Positions 43,020 through 54,258 of a stretch of DNA of 64,000 nt are shown one piece after another. A program made the position numbers and the translations under genes. Below the pieces are notes generated by a model. The model had not been told where the DNA came from. It was given only the letters and a program-made list of their open reading frames with translations, and ran no database searches. The stretch is from Galeruca laticollis (lineage: Eukaryota; Arthropoda; Insecta; Coleoptera; Chrysomelidae), in assembly GCA_963921935.1 (NCBI GenBank), contig OY998178.1:198494862-198558861 (forward strand), given 5' to 3'. Within the stretch, counting starts at the first letter, position 1. Every line of letters starts with the position of its first letter.

Positions 43020-45434
43020 CGCCACTGAGGTATTGGTCGTTAGCAATTGAAGTATCCATCAAATAACAAAGTAATTAGCGTTATCAGCAACAACAAATAA
43101 GAACCAGATCTGAACTGTAGGTTAATAATTGAATTCAGCGAACAATGCAATTAATTTATATATCAAATATCTAATTGCCCAAAAATTAAAAATACTACCA
43201 TACTTTTCTACTGAAAACTGTACAAAATATCTGAGAAAGTAACCAGAGTGTTTTCCTTTTCAATATCAATCTAGTACTCTTCCTTTAGTTAAACGTGGGT
43301 AATCAAAATCAAACTCAGACTCAAAATTCATGTTTACTTATGTTATCTAGTTAAATATACGTTTTGTACAACATTATACCTTTCAAAGTTCACTTTTAAA
43401 TTATAGCTACAAGTAGTTCATTAGCGTTTTCCTGTTATCAGACAGTGTGATAAAGAAATAAATCTATAATAAATGCTACCATATAAGATTCTTAAGAAAA
43501 CATCGAGAAACAGAGAAAATGGAAATAAAGCGTCTGTCGGAAAGACTCGATTTAAGCTATTTCGGCACGGCTAATGAATCGTTCAGTTAGCCGTCGAAAT
43601 CCGAATTATATTCACCGGAAAATTACATTCTCTTATGAAACTCAATAAAATATAAATGAGAAAATCGACTAGTTTGAAAGTCGATAAAGTGTCTGGAAAG
43701 ATTGTCGGCAATTAATACTCAAAGATCTCGGATTTCGGAAGAGTTATTGAGAAGTTTCCAGAAGTTCATAACGAGCTTATGATAGTTCAGAAGGTGACAT
43801 CTAAGTCGCTAAAACTGTATCAATACAGCTTATCTTTTTAAATGCGAGATCAAAATGGATTTGACGAAAAGATTATTTTCAAGAAAGCCATCATTTAGTT
43901 TTAATTAATAACCACATTTTTATGTAGCATTTAAATTTTTAATTAATTAAAACTTAAATTGTAGTCGTTTTAACGTAAATTGATATTTCATTCCCAGTTT
44001 GAGTGGGATAGTGGACTATTTCTGGAAAACTAATTTGATGCTATTGTAATGTTTTTGTTATTTATTTAAACGTTTTTATTTACTGTTTATCTCACGATGT
44101 CAAATTATAAGCTAAACTAATTCGCTGGTCGGTCCCTTTATATATTAGTGCCTTTTTTACTAGATAATTCTAGATTGCGGTTTACACAAAAACAATTGGC
44201 TTTCTGGCATTTTCAAGATAAGACTGGTCACAAAAACAAAATCTAGATAAGATAGTCACAATCGTAAACAGTTCTAAGAAATCCCTGCTCATCCGCTATA
44301 ATTTCAACTTTCATACATGGCTTAGACAGAGTCGGATTCAGGGTCTACACTAGTGTGCTATTTCGTAACACTATATTTCAATCACACTCTATACATTATA
44401 ACTTCGTAGTGGGTGTATTGAAGGATTGAGCTGAAAAAAGGTAAAATAGAAATTGAGAAGATTATTGATCATAATCAGTTAAATCATTTTAAAGAAAAAA
44501 AAAATTAAAATGGATCTCAATCGGAAGATTTTGAACAAAATTCAATATTTTCCAAAACGGGTTGAAAAGATTGCCGAACAGCACATGAATAAAAAATGAA
44601 GGAGATGGTTTTCTCAATAGAATGTTCAAATTATTCTTACAGAAAACTAAAAATATCCTTTTAAAAAACTTAAATTTTAAAAAAAATCTATTTGGTTCCA
44701 TTGGGTATCGTTGCGATTTCCATTTGGATCCAAACTCGATATCACGAATAGTAAAATTACCAAAAAATCAAAGAAATGTTTCAACCTGAGATTTGTGAAT
44801 GATTGTACTCTAGAATGCTGCTGATCTCCTTTAAGGAAGGACAAAATCATACAGTGTAAAAAAATGATTCAGGCACTTTCTATCAAAGTTTTTTAAATGG
44901 TTGGCGAAACAAAACATGGAAAAGCGAATTGAAATTCATGAAATATTTAAGGAGAATCAGAAGTAACCAGAGAAACAGAGATTTATGGAAAGAGTTAGGA
45001 ATTGAGTAACCTTTGCAATAGATACCAAAAGACGACTAGGACATATTTAAAGCATGACCTGGAATAAACCTGTAAAGCCAATGTAATAAAGAATAAACAA
45101 TCGGAAGATCGTATTGCATCTAAAATAAGAACAAAGGAAACATATTATAAAGTGAAGCAAGGAAACTAGCCATTAAGTCGTAACTTGTGATGAAGCAAGG
45201 AAACTAGTCAAGAAAAGTAGAGTGTGAAATAATTCATTTATAAGTAATAGTGATAACAAATCCCTATACAAACTCTGAGGCAAAAGAATATAATAGCGAT
45301 CATTCAAACCGTGATAATTCACTTTCTCAATCAATCAAATCATGATTAAGTGACCAATAACTTATAAAGATAACGGCTCAGAATCTATTAAATCATATCT
45401 CACGACAATCCTGTTAGTTCTTTACGACAATTAT
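43020..45434. other. No gene seen
   Basis: AT-rich. A short direct repeat, GAAGCAAGGAAACTAG, occurs at about 45154 and 45191. Confidence 0.4.
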
Positions 45435-46290
45435 AAAACTATGATTTTTCATTACTTTCGACGTGGTCAACTGAAGAACAATGCATCAATAAGCTTAATT
45501 CAACTTTTGAGGATGAAGCACCGTTCGAAACGTACCAGTCGTTCGCTCACGGAAGAAGGTTGTGCGATAAAACAATAATGCTGTGCGAAACCTATTTGAA
45601 AAAAATTGTAATGTAACATATCACAAAATCGGGAGAGGTTTAGCATTAGTGCGACCAGATACTGGAGATTTTGTACTAAATTTTGGATGTTCGGATGCTA
45701 TGCGGGCCTTTGATTATCTATTAATTGACAGATGCTAAAAAAATTCTTGTATCGATTGGTACCGTAAAATGATTGAATAATAGTGCATCCAAAGCCGTAT
45801 ATAGATAGCATTGTCGCAGTTGACGAGTCGTGGTTTTATACTTATGAGCCAGCAAGAAAAGACCAATCGACAGTCGGGTCTTTCAATGTGGAGAAGAGCC
45901 AACAAAACTTTTTCGTTCTCGAAGCATTAAGAAGCAGCCACGGTCATGTGGCAACTGTGCCTCTAGAAAATCAAAACACCGTTAATTCAGCGAGGTACCT
46001 ACACGACGAATTATTTGGCAGAAGTTTTCGGTAAACTGAGAAGAACCAATACGAAACGACGAATTATTTTGCATCACGACAATGTACGCTCGCTTTCAAG
46101 CTTTCATTGGATGAAACAAGAGGGTATTTGGACACACAAAAGATTTCTTTTTGTTTATACTGATTAAATGTGAACTGCGTGAACAACGATTTAAATCGTC
46201 CGAAGAAGCAATTGAGGCATTCAAAAGCCAATACAAATATTTATTTCTTTTCACTTTATATTCACAAAACTTAAATAGCAACCCTCGTAA
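45435..46290 (+). pseudogene. mariner transposase relic (DD34D-type family)
   Basis: Badly broken plus-strand gene. Pieces in order: FRRGQLKNNASIS-like start (about 45458), SKRTSRSLTEEG, then IVAVDESWFYTYEPARKDQS (about 45812, first catalytic Asp in DES), HGHVATVPLENQNTVNSARY (about 45938), RRIILHHDNV (about 46055, second Asp) and, after the expected PPYSPDL region is lost, LREQRFKSSEEAIEAFKSQ (about 46170). In SETMAR-type mariners the order is HHDNA.SH..., then ...LRG.RF...EEA...F. It lacks an intact third catalytic site and has many shifts. Different from the 17 kb mariner. Confidence 0.75.
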
Positions 46291-46809
46291 TCTTTCACAT
46301 CACACAAAAATGATTTCAAGTTAATATGCACATTTTTTTGTTGCATTTTATTAGCATTCCTTTATCAATAATAATTAAAGAATTAAATGGTTAACGAACA
46401 AAGCAAAGTTGAAAAATTTCTGATTACCTACATGTTTAACCTTCTGCATTTTGCAGGTGTGACAGATGCACATACAATTTTTTGTTAGTTTATCGCCATC
46501 GATTGCAACTTTATAATTATCTAATTATAAATATTTTATGAACGATTATTAGGGGCCCCTATATTTTATCGAACATTTTTATGCTTATTTTTAAAACCTA
46601 ATAATAATGTTTCAAATATGTTTTCTATACAGAATAAATAAAGTAAAAATATAGGTAATGTTAAAGTATATGTTGTTTTAATAATAAGGAGCAATCAAAA
46701 CTTTACTTCGCTAACTCGAGCGTGTATGCAAAATAACGAAGCGAAAAATAATGTTTACTACCCGTATACATTCAGCGAAACGACTGTCCATGTGAACTTG
46801 ATTGACGTG
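46291..46809. other. No gene seen
   Basis: AT-rich spacer; nothing recognisable. Confidence 0.4.
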
Positions 46810-47345
46810 CGTCAAAATCCCAATCTTTGGTGTCCAACCGATTAAAACGGTGAATCATAAGTGTACACGCAGTGTATTGGTCAAGGGGCGCAACAAGCAA
46901 TCTGATAATATAATCATGGTAAGAATTGTAGAAGTAACAAAAATTTATAAATCTTCCATTTATCGAGTTATCACGAAAGCAGTTGTCGTGGATCATACTG
47001 AAAATAGAAAAACGATTAAGGAATTTTTTTAAATTAACAGAACTAAGCCAGAGTTACTTAGAACCATTTATAATTTATATAAGGAGAACAGAGTTACGAC
47101 ATTGGAAGTTATACAGCAAAAATTAACAGATTATCCAGATTACACTTATACCAGCGTGGAGAAATTGCGCCAAGTTCTAATAAGTTGTGGGTTTAAACAA
47201 AAAAAACTTAATAATTGCATGGCGATTACCAAATCATCAAGGATAGTACAATGCGGCAAGATTATTTGCGTAAAATAAAAAACTTTAGACGTTCTAATAG
47301 ACCCATTATTTTTCTTGATGAAGCATGGTTATACAGTAATACATT
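46810..47345 (+). pseudogene. N-terminal part of a DD82E-like transposase
   Basis: IVEVTKIYKSSIYRVITKAV (about 46932; HTH), VVDHTENRKTIK, then after one shift LLRTIYNLYKENRVTTLEVI (about 47062), YTSVEKLRQVLISCGFKQKK and, in the next frame, YLRKIKNFRRSNRPIIFLDE (about 47260), with AW giving the first catalytic Asp (FLDEAW). The order resembles the N-terminal half of the transposase at 54249-55496. The frame then ends; a C-terminal fragment of the same type is at 50640-50871, on the far side of a Harbinger/LINE nest. Confidence 0.6.
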
Positions 47346-47439
47346 ATAGTTGGGTAGACGATAGTAAAATTTGCTGTTTGAGTTTGCCATGAAGTTAAGA
47401 TAATTTGATCCGTTAACCAGAGCACATGTCGAGTTTAAC

Positions 47440-47770
47440 ATAATTTAACATGATTTATGACACCCAAATTAGCATTTTACAATCGCAATCCACTCAACAA
47501 TATCCACAGTCAACGCCTCATGGCAGAGTCACCTCACACCCAGGTCTATCAAACTTCAGTAAAGCCAGTTATGTGGTCTCGAAACCACAGTCAGGCTGTA
47601 GCACTGCAATGACTTCACCCTTCTCAAACTATGACACCGATTCACATTATTCTCAACAGCATTTCGGATCATCATTGTGTGATGCAAGTATCAGATGCAG
47701 ATTCTTAAGTACGACCAGGTTGTTGTAGTACACCAGTGCTGTCTCCCCAAGAGGAAGAGCACTTGAGTGA
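47440..47770 (+). pseudogene. Possible accessory-ORF end of the Harbinger element
   Basis: A 92-codon Ser/Gln/Pro-rich frame (for example SQSTQQYPQSTPHGRVTSHP and SNYDTDSHYSQQHFG) followed out of frame by PVLSPQEEEHLSDFI. Low-complexity C-termini like this occur in the MADF/Myb-like second protein of PIF/Harbinger elements, and it lies beside and convergent with a Harbinger transposase relic. The DNA-binding domain is not visible, so the call is tentative. Confidence 0.3.
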
Positions 47771-47883
47771 TTTTATTATTCCAAAAACTTATCATAATTT
47801 AAATTAACGTAGGTAGGTATACCTACAACATAATTTTGTATGTTTTTTTAAAATAAATGAATACAAATGTAAAAGAAAATTGC

Positions 47884-48052
47884 TTACCTTTATTAAGTCA
47901 CTTAGAACTGTAATTAAAGCTTCACAAACATCTGGTACAATCGCAAAAATGCTTTGCTTGGAAATTTTGAATCAATACATCCGACTTGCATAGGAATCTC
48001 CTGTTGCCAAAAATCGCAAAGTCAAAGCCAATCTTTCTCTGGATGAAATACA
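47884..48052 (-). pseudogene. Harbinger (HARBI1-like) transposase, second piece
   Basis: Minus strand from 48052: ISSRERLALTLRFLATGDSY, then after an internal stop FKISKQSIFAIVPDVCEALI and TVLSDLIK, followed at about 47887 by GTAAGC, a good splice donor. This is the N-terminal HTH region preceding the DDE core in HARBI1-like transposases, with an intron at the usual kind of position. It continues directly from the piece at 49962-50252 once the intervening LINE is ignored. The DDE exon is not recognisable further downstream. Confidence 0.75.
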
Positions 48053-49874
48053 CTTCCGATAATTTGTATCTTGTTGGCTGGATATATAACGTGCTCTCAA
48101 AAAGAGCAATCAAAATCAGTGTAGATGATGTAACCATCAGAGGCTTGGTTGTAAAAGGTTGTCCACAGGGAGGGGTGCTCTCACCACTACTATGGAACAT
48201 GGTCTTAGACTCCTTGGTCAGCCACCTCAATGATAACAACTTCTACACAATAGCATACGCAGATGACCTAGTGATTCTGCTAACAGGAAGATTCGAGGAG
48301 ACAATCTGCGCTTTAATGCAGGAGGCCCCCAATATCATAGAACAATGGTGCAGAGACCATTCGCTGTCAATAAATCCAAAAAAGACTGAGATGGTCCTCT
48401 TCACGAATAAAAGGAAGCTTGCAAAACATCAAGCCCCAAAGCTCCTAGATACCAAACTTAATTTCTCTTCAGAGGGGAAATATTTAGGGGTCACCTTTGA
48501 CAAAAGTTAACGTGGAACTCCCACTTAGAAAACAGAGTTAAAAAAGCATATACTTCTTATGAGCAGTGTCGTAGAACCATCGGCCGCACCTGGGGAATGT
48601 CACCTAAGGTTGCTGCCTGGATCTACACTGCCATCATCAGACCTATGCTAACGTACGGTGCGATTGCCTGGGGAGCTAAGGCAAACCAGCTGACAGTCGT
48701 CCGTAAACTGGACCAAATCCAAAGAACAGCATGCCTCAACACAATAGGAGGCATGAGAACCACACCAACAAGAGCTATGGAGGTAATCCTCGGTCTCACT
48801 CCCCTTGACATATACATCAAGGAGGTTGTTTTGATGACCATGGCACGTCTGCGCTCTACTGGTATACAACCTGATGTAGGATCCGGTAAACTGAGACGTA
48901 ACTTGTGGCATGAGGCCCTCAGGGAAATCCCACTGCTGCAGGCCAATACGGACTCGATTCCACCGCGATATGCCTTCAACAGGCCCTACAAGGTAATCTT
49001 TAAAAACAACTCACAAGACCTATTGGAAGAAGGCGCAATCCGCATCTTCACAGACGGGTCTAAATCCAATGTGGGCTCAGGATGTGGTATTTTTTCCAGA
49101 TCCCTGAATCTAAACATGAAATGGGCAATGGGCTGCAATGCAGGTGTTGCTCAAACAAAGCTCACTGCTATCTGCATCGCTGCTAAAGAGATTACCAAAA
49201 GGAAAACCACAGGTAATAATATATACATCCTTACGGACAGTAGACAAACACTACTAGCCCTGAACAGACCACGTATTACATCAGGCCTAGTACTAGAATG
49301 TCACATGGCCTTAATCGAAGCCTGTAACAACAACACGGTCACTTTAGGCTGGATCAAGGGCCATGAGAAATCGAAAGGAAACCTTATTGCAGACTCGCTA
49401 GCCAGGAAGGCAGCCTCCCAAAAACTCTTGGGACCTGGCACTTTTATTGGTCTATCGGCGTCAGCAACGGCCGACCTATTAAAGGAACACTCCCTTAATA
49501 AGTTTGAGGGTAGATGGGACGACGCAGAAGGCTGCAGGCTTGCCAAGGAACTGCTACAGTATCTGGATAGCAAAGTAGCCAAAAAATACGTGACTATGAA
49601 CAGGCGGAACCTACGAACAACCACGGGAATTCTGACTGGTCACTGCCACCTACGAAAACACCTTCACAGACTGGGGCTATCTGACACCCCACTTTGTAGA
49701 GGATGTGAACAAGAAGATGAGACTGTCGAACACATTCTTTGCGAATGTCAGACACTCTCTCAATTTAGGCTTCAAGTATTCGGCGAGCACAGGCTAACAT
49801 ACGCCAATATGAGGGAACTTAATTCAGGCGACGTTATCGCCTACTTCAAGGAAGTAGGCTGGATGGCGAGCTAG
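48053..49874 (+). pseudogene. LINE RT-RNase H (I/R1/LOA group), one frameshift
   Basis: From about 48060: NLYLVGWIYNVLSKRAIKIS, VKGCPQGGVLSPLLWNMVLD, YTIAYADDLVILLTGRF (catalytic YADD), LSINPKKTEMVLFTNK and GKYLGVTFDK. A one-base shift near 48503 moves the frame; the next frame gives the expected LTWNSHLENRVKKAY and, from 48597, MSPKVAAWIYTAIIRPMLTY. RNase H: RIFTDGSKSNVGSG (D), AQTKLTAICIAAKE, IYILTDSRQTLLAL (D) and LGWIKGHEKSKGNLIADSLA (H, D). Where the family has Glu in the second motif (QTELTAI) this copy has Lys, so the RNase H active site is incomplete. The end has CRGCEQEDETVEHILCEC, the usual Cys-His motif. The first residues of the long frame before 48053 belong to antisense Harbinger sequence. 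Confidence 0.85.
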
Positions 49875-49961
49875 AAGGAAGTTTTGAACCTCAGAAGGAT
49901 GCACAATGGGCCAATTGTGGCCTAAGTGCTGTGGGGTCACCCACCCTTCAAACCTTTACAG
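48053..49961 (+). mobile_element. 5'-truncated LINE inserted in the Harbinger gene
   Basis: The LINE is bordered by ATACA at 48048-48052 and 49962-49966. Counting this pentamer once, the flanking Harbinger codons read in frame across the join (KQDTIC then ISSRER), so ATACA is a 5 bp target duplication. Contents: the RT palm and thumb, RNase H, and a ~87 bp 3' UTR with GGATGCACAATGGGCC. The 5' part (endonuclease and RT fingers) is missing. Confidence 0.85.
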
Positions 49962-50252
49962 ATACAGATTGTATCTTGTTTCGATATCATCGGTTCCAAT
50001 AGAACCAAGAGTTTTTCAAAATATGCTACAGACATATGGCTAAAATTTCGAAATAAACTTTGGTCCTCCATTTCTAAATCTCTGAGCAAAGGCACTCCAC
50101 CATATCTTGAGCGATTTTTAAATAAACTTCTTTGCCACCACCGCCTAGTCTTACGTTTCTATTTTTTCAACTCGTCATTTTGTTTTATTAAAAAGTATGC
50201 TGCACAAGCAATGATGAGATCGCTTTCTTCGTCGCTATCCATCGATGACATT
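49962..50252 (-). pseudogene. Harbinger (HARBI1-like) transposase, N-terminal piece
   Basis: Minus strand from 50252: MSSMDSDEESDLIIACAAYF, RRWWQRSLFKNRSRYG (the RRWW.R.W...R..G motif of Harbinger transposases), LLRDLEMEDQSLFRNFSHMS, FEKLLVLLEPMISKQDT. One in-frame stop precedes RRWW. Continues at 47884-48052 beyond the inserted LINE. Confidence 0.8.
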
Positions 50253-50639
50253 TTTCAAATTTAATTATTTCAATTATTATGAAAGTGCAGTTCTAGTTCG
50301 AACTTTTCAACGAACTGGACCGAACTGATCACATAGCTGAAACTCTTCCGCCAAAGGTTTGTTTTCGAACCGTTATTTTTAAACAATTGTTTTGAAGGTA
50401 ATCATGTTTTATTGGTATGTGTATGATTATTTATTGCCAACAAGGCTAGGAAGAATCAATATTGAGTGGATTTTGCCATGAAAGTTGTTTACCAATAAAA
50501 ATAAGACCCCAAGAATAGAACCGCGTTAAATCGTTGAAAATGTAGAATATTTAGCAATGATTTCTGTTAACAAAAATAAATTTAAAATTGAAATAAAATA
50601 AAATTTTATTGCAATAAGATTTAATATACCGACAGTAAG

Positions 50640-50871
50640 TACCAACATTTTGAAAACATTACCGTCGAATGAAAAAAAATGTTTTGGGAAATGTTGCGGT
50701 TTTGAGCCGTTGGCGCTTAGTGGGTTGATATGGGCAAACGTAAAGTCAGAATTACGAAATTGTAATCAAACACCAAAACTGAGTAAAGAGGTTGTAGAAA
50801 ATGTAAAAAAAGTTATGACACGGGACCACCAAGAGATTTGGAAAAATTGTGTATATTTTTTCAGTTTTTAA
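50640..50871 (+). pseudogene. C-terminal fragment of a DD82E-like transposase
   Basis: LSGLIWANVKSELRNCNQTP followed by KLSKEVVENVKKVMTRDHQE and IWKNCVYFF. It parallels CELNPIELIWAQVKG..A..N.TF.L..V..L at the end of the transposase at 54.2 kb. The Glu of NPIE is replaced by an altered LALSG stretch, so the third catalytic residue is lost. Same strand and type as the N-terminal fragment at 46810-47345, so the two may be remains of one gene split by the Harbinger insertion, although about 600 bp of middle coding sequence are missing. Confidence 0.55.
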
Positions 50872-51311
50872 AAATATTTAAATAAAATAAAAAAATTAAT
50901 CTCCGTCCATGCTGCTCAATCGATGCCGCCACGAGACTGCTAAATTTGTTCTTCAATAATTGTGAATGGAAGAACTCACAGCAACGACAATAATTATTAA
51001 AAGTTGCAATAAACAAAATAAGCAACAAACAAATGCCATAGAATTACGATTGAAAATAAAATGTATTTGTAGTTTCTTTATTTATCTATGAGATCACAGC
51101 CATTGAATTAGTTCAATGTCAAAAATGAAGAGAAAGGTCAGCAAAAGATTCTTATTAATACAAAAAGTGTATTCATGAGTTCATCTGTTTGTTATTAGCA
51201 ATATTTTGCATTTATGTTTAATAGACTGGGTAAAATCGATTTTCAAATTACTCTTTTTAATTTCAGGAATTACAAACCCATAAAAACGTATGTGTTTAAA
51301 TTATTTGGAAA
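50872..51311. other. No gene seen
   Basis: AT-rich spacer; nothing recognisable. Confidence 0.4.
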
Positions 51312-51780
51312 ATATCTGCAATTACTACAAATGTACTGTTTTTAAAAATGTTAATGTAAAAAGTGTCTCATTACAATAAAAAGTGATTAATCTTTAAAAT
51401 CGGGTCTTGTAACGAATTCAACAAAGAGTACCTTTTAGGTAGGAAAGAGAAGTGAACAATTGCAGACAAAAATTATTGCCTCAAAGTACAGGGTCATTCA
51501 AAAGTTTGGTACAATAAAAGTTTTAGATCACCACTGGGTAATACGAATTTGACAAAATTGATAGTGATGATGTCTTTTGAAGAGACTATAACCTATAAAA
51601 AATGTAAATTTGTGGTTCTATCCCTTGAGCAAATATGCAATAAAAAGTGAATTTATTCTGCACCCTTTATCAGCCTATATCACACAAACTAACATTAGTT
51701 TTAGGTATTTTAAATATTTCGTATCTACCATTCCTCCAATTTACGCTATTTACGGGACAACCTGTATAATTTACGAAAAA
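51312..51780. repeat. Dispersed repeat, copy 2 (partner at 7183)
   Basis: Same orientation and order of landmarks as 7183-7600: TACTACAAAT, AAAAAGTGTCTCATTA, TTGTAACGAATTC, TATAACCTATAAAAAA, TGCACCCTTTATC and GGACAACCTGTATA. It is slightly longer through small insertions. No coding sequence. Confidence 0.65.
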
Positions 51781-52399
51781 ATAGAGAACATAGTCAAAAC
51801 TGTGTGAATTAGAATAATTCTAAAGTACGTAATTTCAGACTATCAAATGAGTAACTTAATTATCATATAAATACCCGGCATCTTAATCTCGATAAAACTT
51901 AATTCTCATATTAGAATTGAATGAATAGTTACGGACGCCAGAATTTATAATTTTTTTAACAATGGTAACACGTGTTCTAAACGACTTGTTTTCAAATAGT
52001 CGTTACCCATTTTATTTATTTTTTATATATTTAAATAATGCAGTCCCATTCACAAACCTTGCATAAATCATCGACGAGTATATTTTATATACAAGTGAAA
52101 AAGTTCAATGTATCTTAAAGATGATTTTATCTTGGCAATAATGCCTTTTTGAATGTAACTTTCAATATACATCTCTGTCACGCGAAAGAAGCACCTCATA
52201 AATAAATCATGATTAATTTTCGTTGTCCCTGAGGGCCGGGCCCGCACATATGTTAGGGGCTAAACTAGTAAAGGTATAATAAATCTATAAAATCCATCAC
52301 GTGGATCTTTTTTGAAACGCTTTCTGAGAGCTTCAGTGGCGCAACCAAAACTACGACGTTTTTATACAATAAATCTGAAAAATACGTTTGCAACACTTT
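51781..52399. other. No gene seen
   Basis: AT-rich; nothing recognisable. Confidence 0.4.
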
Positions 52400-52740
52400 T
52401 TTTATTTAAATACTGATATTTTACTGAATCAAATAAAGAATTTTTCATTCCAATATCAGATAGGAATATCCGTGTCATCGGCATCAACTGCTAAGTTTAT
52501 TTAGCAGCATACTTCTGTGTAGGCTAGGTTACTGCTTTCTCGGCGCCACTAAACAAATGCACTGTTAATTAGAACCTAAAAGTCATTGACAGATTGACAC
52601 TTTTTACGCCTAAGTCTTGAAAATAATTTCAGATTATGTAATTAGAAAATATTTTCGCCGTAGGTGGGGATAGAATACAGGAATTCCCAATACTAAGACC
52701 AGTGAACTATCCATTGAGCTAAAAACCCACCGTTTTTATT
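52400..52740 (-). mobile_element. Probable tRNA-derived SINE
   Basis: Minus strand from about 52737: a tRNA-like head with TAGCTCAATGGATAGT (box A type) and GTATTCTATCC (degraded box B), bracketed by GGTGGG and CCCACC that could form an acceptor stem 69 nt across. The D- and T-stems no longer pair properly, so it is not a working tRNA. A body of about 230 bp follows, including GGCGCCGAGAAAGCAGTAAC, and it finishes in A/T-rich sequence near 52400. This head-body-tail order is that of a pol III SINE. Confidence 0.55.
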
Positions 52741-53690
52741 TTTTAGTAAAAAATCTGCCTAAATAGCTTATTCAATCCATTTGCAAGTTTTAACATCAAA
52801 TATTAATGAGTAGATATCATATTGATGTTAAAATTTTGGCCTTTGAGCCGGATTTTAACCAGTACCAATTTTAACCAATGGATTGCCAAAGTTTATAAAC
52901 ATTAGAAAAATCACATATTATCCTTTCTTTTATTTTGCATGTTTTGTTTGAACAATTCCCTTACTTATATTTCCCGTTTAAACGTTTTTATGAGTAGATA
53001 GTTTCTTATTCCGTTCTATATATAATAGATGGAAGTTAAGCTAGGAATAATGCAAAAGTAGAGAAAAAAGTGAATAGACTAGTAAAACAGAAAAATTAAA
53101 CAAACAAACATAGAAACTAATTTAAGGTTACAAAATAATGATAAATAATAGGTATTTATACTTCCACGAAAAACCCAATAACTAAAAATAGGATAGCCAC
53201 AAAATAAGACTAACGATTAATTTGGTACAAAAAGAATAAACTATCAATTTGAAATACTGAATAAGACAAGGCCCGAAGAAAAAATATTTCTGCTTTACTG
53301 GTGTCTAGAGATTTGATGGATCAAAAGAGTATATTTCCTCCCCAATTTATTGGAAATTTTGCTTCTTATTAGGATTATACGTATTCAAATTTTGAGGCTT
53401 AATGAATAGTGGAAAATAATGTTTCAGTGTTTACTCCCTTATCAATTATCTCAATTTGTACGTTATCAGGAACTAAGCTTCATTATAATAAATAGGTTAT
53501 TTTGAACATTATCCTCTTGTGCTTTCTCTGATCCAGGAATAGTATTTGTTTTATCCGTCATTCTTAACAACTCAACAACTTCGTTTCTATAATTCCTCCT
53601 GCTGTTTCTTTGTATATTTGTAACGTTAATTTTTCAACCTTAAAGTTACTTCCTAATCACGGTACAACATTTTAAAGTTCGTTTCACAGT
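52741..53690. other. No gene seen
   Basis: AT-rich; nothing recognisable. Confidence 0.4.
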
Positions 53691-54128
53691 AGTTGATAGC
53701 ACAGAGCGCCTATAATACACGGAAGACGGAGGTCGGGTGTCTCAAAAAATGTTATCTTTTATTTATGTTTTACAATGTATCTAGACTAAGAAGAAATAAA
53801 TTGTGACCAGGCCACCCGGTATCGGTCAAATAACAATAGGTAATAAAATGCAAATGAAAGCATACGCAGGTAACCAAACGGTCCATAGCCGTAGAACAGG
53901 GTTATTTATGATTTTTGCTTATCGTTTATTATAATCAATGTTATAATGAAAATACTAAGTAACTGTGCCCCAAGATTTATATACACACATATTCTTGCAA
54001 AATATTAAAAAATTATAACAAATAATTGCAGGTGAACATTACTTTAACTATAATATATACAGCATTATTAACTATATTCTTCATCAGAAAAATCTGAAGA
54101 ATCGTCTTGTTCTAAGTTAATAATTAAC

Positions 54129-54258
54129 GAAATTAACTGTCTCGACCCTTACTTCGTGGAATATGCTCATATTAGTGATTTTAAATGAAACTCACGGTCT
54201 CTAGTTAATTCCACAATATAATAATTAACTAGAGACAGTGAGTTTCATTTAAAAAACA
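54129..54258. mobile_element. Hairpin repeat with 12 bp target duplication
   Basis: TTAATAATTAAC borders the unit on both sides (54117-54128 and 54259-54270). The 130 bp unit starts GAAATTAACTGTCTCGACCC, as at 42738, and contains a hairpin: left arm with TTTTAAATGAAACTCACGGT, right arm its near complement, AT-rich loop of 13 bp. It is inserted at the very end of the DD82E transposase, replacing its last codons. The duplication proves recent or recognisable mobility of this small unit. Confidence 0.85.

Noticed and set aside
47986..48052. Start of the RT frame as an N-terminal extension of the LINE protein
   Set aside because: These bases are antisense Harbinger codons left of the LINE target duplication; the LINE begins at 48053.
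52665..52737. Functional tRNA gene
   Set aside because: The D- and T-stems do not pair, box B is degraded, and a SINE-like body follows.
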